A stretch of 5,191 bases of DNA from an uncultured Spirochaetaceae bacterium (GTDB lineage Bacteria; Spirochaetota; Spirochaetia; Treponematales; Treponemataceae), in contig CADBUT010000031.1 of the NCBI GenBank assembly GCA_902797925.1, positions 1 to 5,191 on the forward strand. Direction: 5' to 3'. The notes beneath the pieces are model-generated. The model was not told the DNA's origin, did not search any database, and saw only the letters and a list, made by a program, of their open reading frames with translations. Positions 1 to 4,726 of the stretch are shown piece by piece (within the stretch, counting starts at the first letter, position 1; each line of letters starts with the position of its first letter). The position numbers and the translations under genes are program-made.

Positions 1-851
1 CAAAAGAAGTCGGTGCAATTACAAATCTTCATGCAGAAAACCCTGACATGATTGATTTGCGCGTTGCTGAATATCTGAAGGAAGGCAAGACAAGTGCATG
101 GTATCACTATATGAGCCGCCCTGAATTTGTAGCCGCAGAAGCAGACAAGCGCGCTGTTCACTGGGCAACAAATGTAGATGCTCCTTTGTATATTGTCCAC
201 ATGTCAGATAAAGAAGGGCTTGAGGCGTGCACAAAGGCAAAACTTAGAGGTGCAAAAGTTTTTATAGAAACTTGCCCGCAATATCTTGAGTTTACTTGCG
301 ACGTTTATAAACGCCCGGACGGCAGAAATTTTGTGTGTTCGCCGCCAATGAAAGATCAAAAAAGCCGTCTTGCACTTTGGGAAGCTATAAAGAACGGAAT
401 AATTGATACTGTTGCAACAGACCATTGTCCGTTCCAGCAGAGCGAAAAAGACTGGGGCTTGAATGATTTTACAAAAATCCCTAACGGTTGTGCCGGTGTT
501 GAAAATCTGTATCCGTATATGCTTGGGGCTGCTACAGACGGAAAGATTTCTTATTCAAGAGCGGTAGAACTTTGCTCGACGAACCCTGCAAAGATTTTCG
601 GCTGCACAGAAAAAGGCTCGCTTGCAATCGGCAAAGATGCAGACATCGTGCTTTATGACCCAACAAAGGATTTTACTATCAGCGTAGAGAATATGCACAG
701 TGACTACGACCACACAATCTGGGAAGGCAAAACTGTTCATGGTTATCCTGTTCAGACTTATGTGCGTGGCAAGCTTGTGTACGATGACGGTAAATATGTT
801 GGAAGCGCAGGAGATGGAAAATTCGTAAAGTGCGCACCTGTTAGTTTTTAA
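1..851 (+). CDS. hydA: Dihydropyrimidinase / D-hydantoinase, 5' end cut by window
   Basis: This cytosolic metal-dependent amidohydrolase opens the ring of 5,6-dihydrouracil or dihydrothymine to the N-carbamoyl-beta-amino acid, and many members also act on hydantoins. The frame is open from base 3, and 282 residues are visible against roughly 460 in the family, so about the first 180 are missing, including the HxH motif and the carbamylated lysine. Landmarks, counted from the first visible codon, are NLHAEN with metal-ligand His10, VHMS with metal-ligand His66, ETCPQYL, CSPPMKD, TDHCPF with metal-ligand Asp140, and IPNG with the substrate-contacting Asn161. The C-terminal part has the usual amidohydrolase beta-sandwich return (GKDADIVLYDP). 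The stop TAA overlaps the ribosome binding site of preA, which starts 11 bases later, so the genes are co-transcribed. The first ATG in the window (48) is internal, not the start. Allantoinase is a less likely alternative; the preA neighbour favours dihydropyrimidinase. Confidence 0.93.
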   Translation, partial: KEVGAITNLHAENPDMIDLRVAEYLKEGKTSAWYHYMSRPEFVAAEADKRAVHWATNVDAPLYIVHMSDKEGLEACTKAKLRGAKVFIETCPQYLEFTCDVYKRPDGRNFVCSPPMKDQKSRLALWEAIKNGIIDTVATDHCPFQQSEKDWGLNDFTKIPNGCAGVENLYPYMLGAATDGKISYSRAVELCSTNPAKIFGCTEKGSLAIGKDADIVLYDPTKDFTISVENMHSDYDHTIWEGKTVHGYPVQTYVRGKLVYDDGKYVGSAGDGKFVKCAPVSF

Positions 852-862
852 GGAGATGCTGT

Positions 863-2392
863 ATGTCCGTAAAATATATAAGTCAGATAATCAAAGAAGG
901 CGCATTTTCCTGTTTGCTTTGTGCAAAACCAGAATGTACAAAGAACTGCTCGAAAGGCGTTGACTGCGGTTCAATAATCTCAAGTCTGCGCTTTGAAAAC
1001 TTTGCAGGAGCTTTTGATAAAGCTTCTAAGAATAAGGCATGTCTTTTATGCACTTCCAAAGAGTGTGAGAAAAATTGCCGGAAATCGAAAATCACGCAAA
1101 GTGTTCCAATTAAGAGAGTTATTTCTTCTTTGCTTGAGGCAGATGCTTCTGAAGCTGTAAAGAAATATGTTCCAACGCAAGAAGGGTTTGACGCTGATAA
1201 AGTTGACTTGTCTATTGATTTTATGGGTGTACATTTTGAAAATCCGTTTTTGCTTTCATCTTCTGTTGTCGGAAGCAATTACGAAATGGTTTCAAAAGCA
1301 TTTGACCAAGGCTGGGCAGGCGTTGCGTTTAAGACCGTCGGTGTTTTTGTCCCGGATGAAGTTTCTCCAAGATTTGGTACTCTTGCAAAAGAAAGCAACA
1401 CCTTTGTGGGCTTCAAAAACCTTGAGCAGATAAGCGACCATTCGCTTGAAGAAAACCTTGAGTGCTTTAGAAAACTCAAAAAAGATTATCCTTCAAAAGT
1501 AATCATTGCATCTATTATGGGGCGCAATGACGAAGAATGGGAATATCTTGCCAAGGTTTGTGAAGAAGCCGGTGCTGATATTCTTGAAGCAAATTTCAGT
1601 TGTCCGCAAATGGCAGAAAAAGGAACTGGAAGCGATGTCGGTCAGAATCCGGAACTTGTTGCACAGTATTGCAAGGCAATAAAGCGCGGCTCAAAACTTC
1701 CGCTTCTGGCAAAAATGACACCGAACCTTGGAAATATGGAAGTTCCTGCAATTGCTGCGATAAACGCCGGAGCAGAAGGAATTGCCGCAATCAATACCGT
1801 AAAATCAATTCTCGGCGTTGAGCTGGATGATTTTACTTCATGCCCATCAATCAGCGGAAAAACAAGCGTCGGCGGTTATTCAGGCAAGGCTGTAAAACCA
1901 GTTGCGCTTCGCTTCATAAACGACATGAAGCAATGTTCAGAGCTGAAAGATATTCCGGTTTCTGGAATGGGTGGAATAGAAACTTGGAAAGATGCGGCTG
2001 AATTTATGGCGCTGGGTTGCGGAACGATTCAGGTTACAACAGCAGTTATGCAGTACGGTTACCGGATTATTTACGACATGATTGATGGAATGAAGCGCTA
2101 TCTTTTTGCGAGAGGCTTCAAGTCTGTTGAGCAGATAATAGGAAAAGCTTTGCCGCAGATTATTCCTGCTGACAAGCTTGACCGCCGTAGCAGACAGTTC
2201 CCGAAATTCATAAGCGAAAAATGTGTCGGTTGCGGCCGCTGCGTAACAAGTTGTTTTGACGGTGGGCATCAGGCCTTGTCTTTGAGCGATAAAGGCAGAC
2301 CTGTTATGAATAAAAAATGCGTAGGCTGTCACTTATGCATTCTGGTTTGTCCTTCAGGAGCAATTGTTCCTGGAAGCCGGACTTCAAAATAG
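863..2392 (+). CDS. preA: Dihydropyrimidine dehydrogenase catalytic subunit with extra N-terminal Fe-S domain
   Basis: The enzyme catalyses the first step of reductive pyrimidine catabolism, interconverting uracil/thymine and their 5,6-dihydro forms on FMN. Residues about 115-430 are a dihydroorotate-dehydrogenase-like FMN barrel. FKNLEQIS (Asn186), NFSCP (Asn244 and proposed catalytic Cys247) and INTV (Asn311, Thr312) match the substrate-binding Asn609, Asn668, Cys671, Asn736 and Thr737 of mammalian DPD. Residues 447-500 are a two-[4Fe-4S] ferredoxin domain, CxxCxxCxxxC at 454-464 and 486-496. Unusually, residues 1-100 carry two CxxCx4CxxxC motifs (Cys17/20/25/29 and Cys60/63/68/72) that align with the N-terminal Fe-S domain of full-length DPD. 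The total of 509 residues compares with about 411 for E. coli PreA. No FAD or NAD(P)H domain is present, so electrons must come from a partner not seen here. The ATG at 863 is supported by AAGGAG at 850-855. Family assignment is firm; the N-terminal reading is inference. Confidence 0.93.
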   Translation: MSVKYISQIIKEGAFSCLLCAKPECTKNCSKGVDCGSIISSLRFENFAGAFDKASKNKACLLCTSKECEKNCRKSKITQSVPIKRVISSLLEADASEAVKKYVPTQEGFDADKVDLSIDFMGVHFENPFLLSSSVVGSNYEMVSKAFDQGWAGVAFKTVGVFVPDEVSPRFGTLAKESNTFVGFKNLEQISDHSLEENLECFRKLKKDYPSKVIIASIMGRNDEEWEYLAKVCEEAGADILEANFSCPQMAEKGTGSDVGQNPELVAQYCKAIKRGSKLPLLAKMTPNLGNMEVPAIAAINAGAEGIAAINTVKSILGVELDDFTSCPSISGKTSVGGYSGKAVKPVALRFINDMKQCSELKDIPVSGMGGIETWKDAAEFMALGCGTIQVTTAVMQYGYRIIYDMIDGMKRYLFARGFKSVEQIIGKALPQIIPADKLDRRSRQFPKFISEKCVGCGRCVTSCFDGGHQALSLSDKGRPVMNKKCVGCHLCILVCPSGAIVPGSRTSK

Positions 2393-2396
2393 TTTT

Positions 2397-2401
2397 AGGA
2401 G
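2397..2401 (+). promoter_or_regulatory. Ribosome binding site fixing the hydrolase start
   Basis: AGGAG lies five bases before the ATG at 2407 and directly after the preA stop. The same frame is open back to 2317, but that stretch is inside preA, lacks a comparable site, and encodes nothing like the family, so 2407 is the start. Confidence 0.75.
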
Positions 2402-2406
2402 TTTTT

Positions 2407-3636
2407 ATGTACGAATGTGATATCAATAGAATGGAAGAAAAGATTAAGACTTTCTCAAAATTCGGTGATACTGGTCACGGTGGAATTACAAGATTCAGCC
2501 TTTCGCCTGAAGCAATTATGGCAAGAAACGAAATTAAAAGCCGTATGACAAAGCTTGGTCTTGATTTTAAGACAGACGATATGGCGAACATCTACTGCAC
2601 ATTACCCGGCACAGACCCGGATGCAGATGTAATCATGTCTGGCAGCCACTGCGATTCAGTCCGGCAGGGCGGAAATTATGACGGAATTCTTGGCGTAATG
2701 ACCGCAATGGAAGCGATTGAAACCATCGTTACTCAGAAGATTCCACATAAGCACCCTATTCAGCTTGTAGTTTGGACAAACGAGGAAGGTGCAAGATTTG
2801 AACCTGCAATGATGAGTTCTGGTGTTGTGACTGGAAAGTTTGACAAAGCCACGATGCTTGCTTCTGAAGCAAAAGACAAGCCCGGCTATACATTCGGCCA
2901 GGCATTAAAAGAATCTGGTTTTGAAGGAAGCGAATCAAACAGAATCAACCCGAAGAAGACAAAAGGACTAGTTGAGCTTCATATTGAGCAAGGCCCTGTT
3001 CTTGAAGACGGAAAATACGACATCGGTGTAGTTGAAGGTGTCTGTGGAATGATAAACTATGAATTTACGTTCCGCGGTCAGGCAGACCATGCAGGAACTT
3101 TCCCGATGCCATATAGAAAAGATGCGCTTTATGCTGCAAGCCAGGCGTTGATTTATCTTCATCAGCAGTTTGACAATCTTGATAAAAAGCTTGTTTATAC
3201 AACAGGAAAAATCAGCTGTCATCCGAACATTCATACAATCATTCCGGATGAAATCAAGTTTACTTTGGATGCAAGACATCAAGATCCGGCTGTAATCGCA
3301 AAGTGTGTTGAAATCATCAAGAACATGCCTAAAGAATGGGCACGCTGCACGATGAGCTATGAAGAAGCTTGGAGCCGCAAAACCGTTCAGTATTATCCAC
3401 AGTATATTGATGATGTTGAAAAGGTTTCAAATGAATTCGGCTACAAATCACTCAGAATGTATTCTGGTCCGGGACACGATGCGCAGTATCTTTGCGACAT
3501 CGTTCCAACAACAATGATTTTTGTTCCAAGCGTCGGCGGTCACAGCCATTGCGAGCTTGAATATTCTCCGGTTGAATGGTGCTGGAAAGGGGCGAATGTT
3601 CTTTTGAACACTTTGCTAGAAATTGACAAGCAGTAA
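2407..3636 (+). CDS. Zn-dependent hydantoinase/carbamoylase-family amidase, probable beta-ureidopropionase
   Basis: This is a 409-residue M20-type metallohydrolase of the N-carbamoyl-amino-acid amidohydrolase / allantoate amidohydrolase family, the normal length. Visible active-site motifs are SGSHCDSV (His81, Asp83), GGNYDGILGV (bridging Asp92), TNEEGARF (catalytic Glu126, metal-ligand Glu127), ELHIEQGPVLE (His192), QADHAGTFPM (His228, dimerisation-domain side), GPGHDA, and GGHSHCELEYS (His381, last metal ligand). The cofactor is expected to be two divalent metals, in the cytosol. Lying 14 bases after preA and downstream of hydA, it most likely hydrolyses N-carbamoyl-beta-alanine (or the methyl analogue from thymine) to the beta-amino acid, CO2 and ammonia, closing the three-step pathway. 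Substrate choice in this family (beta-ureidopropionate, N-carbamoyl-L-amino acids, allantoate) cannot be read from motifs alone, so the specific role is inferred from context. It is the last gene of the operon, followed by a terminator. Confidence 0.93.
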   Translation: MYECDINRMEEKIKTFSKFGDTGHGGITRFSLSPEAIMARNEIKSRMTKLGLDFKTDDMANIYCTLPGTDPDADVIMSGSHCDSVRQGGNYDGILGVMTAMEAIETIVTQKIPHKHPIQLVVWTNEEGARFEPAMMSSGVVTGKFDKATMLASEAKDKPGYTFGQALKESGFEGSESNRINPKKTKGLVELHIEQGPVLEDGKYDIGVVEGVCGMINYEFTFRGQADHAGTFPMPYRKDALYAASQALIYLHQQFDNLDKKLVYTTGKISCHPNIHTIIPDEIKFTLDARHQDPAVIAKCVEIIKNMPKEWARCTMSYEEAWSRKTVQYYPQYIDDVEKVSNEFGYKSLRMYSGPGHDAQYLCDIVPTTMIFVPSVGGHSHCELEYSPVEWCWKGANVLLNTLLEIDKQ

Positions 3637-3650
3637 GCTTGAATTGAACC

Positions 3651-3683
3651 AAGGCAGAACATTAAGGTGTTCTGCCTTTTTTT
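3651..3683 (+). terminator. Intrinsic terminator of the pyrimidine-catabolism operon
   Basis: An 11-bp perfect stem pairs 3651-3661 (AAGGCAGAACA) with 3668-3678, around a 6-base loop (TTAAGG). It is followed by a T-run at 3677-3683. It begins 14 bases after the hydrolase stop codon, the expected place for the end of the transcript. Confidence 0.92.
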
Positions 3684-3934
3684 ATAGTGCTGTACCGTTT
3701 TCGTCTTTAACCTGTGAAAATCATCTGGTAATGCACCGCATAAGTGCCGAACTGTTCAAGCAGCAGCTTGTACAAACTTGTTCAATTCAAAACGACACAG
3801 CAAAAATTAGCGCTCAACTTTGGTGTCCAGAAAAAGACCAGTCAAAACCCGAAACAACAAAACTGCTTGAAGCCTGTGAAAAGGTATTCAGCCTTTTTGA
3901 ATCACAGAATCTTCTTGACAGTATGTCAGAATAA
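3684..3934 (+). pseudogene. Unrecognised coding-like remnant
   Basis: One frame stays open through this stretch to a TAA at 3932-3934 and has codon use like the real genes nearby (GAA, AAA, CTT, TGT, CAG). The cleanest methionine is at 3731, giving 67 residues beginning MHRISAELFKQQLVQ and ending LLDSMSE. No good ribosome binding site precedes that ATG, and the coding-like character reaches upstream of it, almost to the terminator T-run, where no start is visible. This suggests the 3' tail of a decayed gene rather than an intact small one. The last few codons lie within the first unit of the 22-bp repeat array. I do not recognise a family, and chance openness cannot be excluded. Confidence 0.3.
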
Positions 3935-4058
3935 TCTTGACAGGCTATAAAGATCCTCTGGATAAGCTTACAAGATTATTCTGACAGTCTATAAAAATCT
4001 TCCTGATAAGCTTACAAGATTATGTTGCCAGTCTATAAAGATCTTTCGGACAAGTTGT
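3905..4058. repeat. Degenerate 22-bp repeat array with 44-bp higher-order tandem period
   Basis: Three consecutive 44-bp units lie at 3927-3970, 3971-4014 and 4015-4058. Each neighbouring pair is identical at 34 of 44 positions, with no gaps. A 19-base string, GATAAGCTTACAAGATTAT, occurs exactly at 3961 and 4005. Each 44-bp unit splits into two related 22-bp halves, and one extra half-unit sits in front at 3905-3926, making seven 22-bp units. Seven columns (A2, A5, T6, T9, G13, A16, T20) are the same in all seven, and adjacent halves within the 44-bp units match at about 10-12 of 22. There are no unique spacers, so it is not a CRISPR array. The period is not a multiple of three, and every frame is interrupted, so it is probably non-coding. 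Its role is unknown; protein-binding sites or an array grown by replication slippage are possible. Confidence 0.8.
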
Positions 4059-4065
4059 CTGTTCT

Positions 4066-4096
4066 TTGCACAGCTGAACTTTTTTAAGTTCTGCAA
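4066..4096. other. Bulged dyad upstream of the antitoxin promoter
   Basis: GAACTT (4076-4081) pairs with AAGTTC (4086-4091) around a TTTT loop. After a 5-base one-sided bulge (CAGCT, 4071-4075) the pairing resumes with TTGCA (4066-4070) against TGCAA (4092-4096). No T-run follows on either strand, so it is not a convincing terminator. It lies about 30 bases upstream of the -10 box and could be a protein-binding site or a relic. Confidence 0.35.
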
Positions 4097-4104
4097 GAAA
4101 CAGA

Positions 4105-4132
4105 CTGCAAAAGCGTAAAACTGTGATATAAT
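4105..4132 (+). promoter_or_regulatory. Predicted extended -10 promoter of the antitoxin gene
   Basis: TGATATAAT (4124-4132) is a perfect TATAAT with the TGn extension. The best -35 candidate, CTGCAA at 4105-4110 with 16-base spacing, is weak, which an extended -10 tolerates. Transcription would begin near 4139, leaving a very short leader that carries the ribosome binding site AGGAGG (4139-4144), seven bases before the ATG at 4152. Toxin-antitoxin promoters are commonly repressed by their own antitoxin complex; no clear operator palindrome overlaps the -10 box. Confidence 0.6.
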
Positions 4133-4151
4133 AGGAACAGGAGGAAATGAT

Positions 4152-4364
4152 ATGTCTTACGATGTTTTGGAAAAAAGTTATGAAACGCTCACAGATGAGC
4201 AGCAGCTTATTGTCTACAACCTTGTCATTTCTCTTGGAAAATTGAACGCAAAACAAGATGCAAAAGCTTTGAAAAAACGTACTTTTGGAAAATTCGCCGG
4301 CCGTGCCACGGCAACTTTCTCTGATGATTGGGAAATATCGGAAGAGGAATTGTGCTCGTTATGA
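4152..4364 (+). CDS. VapB-type (DUF2281-like) antitoxin, complete
   Basis: This 70-residue acidic-ended protein looks like the antitoxin of a type II toxin-antitoxin pair. The N-terminal half (MSYDVLEKSYETLTDEQQL and following) is predicted helical. The C-terminal part has the pattern FGKFAGRATATFSDDWEISEEEL, resembling the tails of small DUF2281-type partners of PIN toxins, where a basic/Gly stretch precedes a DDW/DDF acidic end that would embrace the toxin. A strong AGGAGG site sits seven bases upstream of the ATG, and an extended -10 promoter precedes it. The stop overlaps the toxin start by four bases (ATGA, 4361-4364), the classic coupled antitoxin-toxin layout. The toxin itself is truncated, so this may now be an orphan antitoxin able to counter related toxins elsewhere. 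The identification rests on the C-terminal pattern and the partner; the exact family name is less sure. Confidence 0.75.
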   Translation: MSYDVLEKSYETLTDEQQLIVYNLVISLGKLNAKQDAKALKKRTFGKFAGRATATFSDDWEISEEELCSL

Positions 4365-4573
4365 AATATCTAATAGATACTCATATTTTAATATGGCTCG
4401 CGGTAACGCCTGAGAAAGTACCCAAACACATTTTAGAAATTATTGAAAATCCACAGAACGACATTTTCATCTCCACGGTCAGTTTGTGGGAGATTGCAAT
4501 AAAGCTTTCAATTCGTTCATTTCTTGACACAATTTGCGTAAAGCATATCAAGCCAACGACAAGGCAGTTATGA
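4361..4573 (+). pseudogene. VapC-type PIN-domain toxin, truncated
   Basis: The reading frame starts at the ATG overlapping the antitoxin stop and runs 70 residues. Residues 1-51 are a clear PIN-domain N-terminus of the VapC kind: KYLIDTHILIWL with the first catalytic Asp6, then NDIFISTVSLWEIAIKLSI with Glu44. An intact toxin of this type has about 125-130 residues and carries further acidic residues in a DPFDRLLIAQA-like segment and near the C-terminus. None of that is present. After about residue 51 the sequence no longer resembles the family, and the last 19 residues appear to be out-of-frame reading of an unrelated gene fragment. With half the active site gone, ribonuclease activity is not expected. 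The break lies at roughly 4513-4530 and looks like a deletion or recombination junction rather than a simple frameshift, because no other frame downstream restores the PIN fold. Confidence 0.85.
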
Positions 4574-4650
4574 AAACTTACGGCTTCAACTTCAAAATAA
4601 TCGAAAGCGAATGTGTAGTCGAATTGTTCAAACTCTATGAGAAACGGCAT

Positions 4651-4696
4651 AAAAAAAGCACGCCAAATGAAGCAGACTGCTTCGGGCGTGCTTTTT
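4651..4696. terminator. Nested-hairpin, probably bidirectional terminator between convergent genes
   Basis: A 12-bp perfect outer stem pairs AAAAAGCACGCC (4653-4664) with 4685-4696. Inside it a second hairpin pairs GAAGCA (4669-4674) with TGCTTC (4678-4683) around GAC, with an AAAT bulge on one side. The minus strand ends in seven T (complement of 4651-4657), serving serA, whose stop lies 30 bases away. The plus strand ends in five T (4692-4696), serving the toxin-antitoxin side. Confidence 0.88.
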
Positions 4697-4716
4697 CGTT
4701 TTCAGCCGTTTTCAGC
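4697..4716. repeat. Perfect 10-bp tandem duplication
   Basis: CGTTTTCAGC occurs twice back to back between the terminator and the serA stop codon. It is most likely replication slippage, with no evident function. Confidence 0.6.
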
Positions 4717-4726
4717 TTGTGCTGAT

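Larger units (their letters stand above)
4528..4725 (+). pseudogene. C-terminal scrap of a probable MmeI/type IIL-like DNA methyltransferase
   Basis: In the frame after a TGA at 4525-4527 the DNA reads NLRKAYQANDKAVMKTYGF, then ESECVVELFKLYEKRHKK. From memory this resembles the extreme C-terminus of large class I SAM-dependent DNA methyltransferases / type IIL restriction-modification proteins, which end with LRKAHQANDxAVxxAYGF and a short helix of the form ESxCVAELMxLYxxL. Those proteins are around 900 or more residues long, so only the last 40-45 residues survive. There is no credible start (only a TTG at 4534 with no ribosome binding site). The frame runs on into the terminator before a TGA at 4723-4725, so the original stop is lost or altered. 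Its 5' edge coincides with the point where the toxin gene breaks off. The family match is recall, not a search result. Confidence 0.5.

Noticed and set aside
883..1278. Minus-strand open frame of 131 codons opposite preA
   Set aside because: Shadow of the preA coding sequence: no family resemblance, no start signals, and the plus strand has clear conserved motifs throughout.
1937..2332. Minus-strand open frame of 131 codons opposite the 3' part of preA
   Set aside because: Complement of FMN-barrel and ferredoxin coding sequence; no recognisable protein features.
2317..2406. Upstream extension of the M20 hydrolase by 30 residues from an earlier ATG
   Set aside because: It lies within the ferredoxin-coding end of preA, has no ribosome binding site, and adds sequence unlike the family; the ATG at 2407 has AGGAG at correct spacing and gives the normal length.
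3915..3951. Consensus TTGACA boxes at 3915-3920 and 3937-3942 with TATAAA at 3946-3951 as a promoter
   Set aside because: Spacings of 25 and 3 bases are not workable for a sigma-70-type promoter.
3905..4058. CRISPR array
   Set aside because: The units abut with no unique spacers and are degenerate, and no cas-like genes are present.
4020..4256. Minus-strand open frame of 78 codons across the promoter and antitoxin start
   Set aside because: Antisense to a gene with clear promoter, ribosome binding site and partner overlap; nothing supports it.
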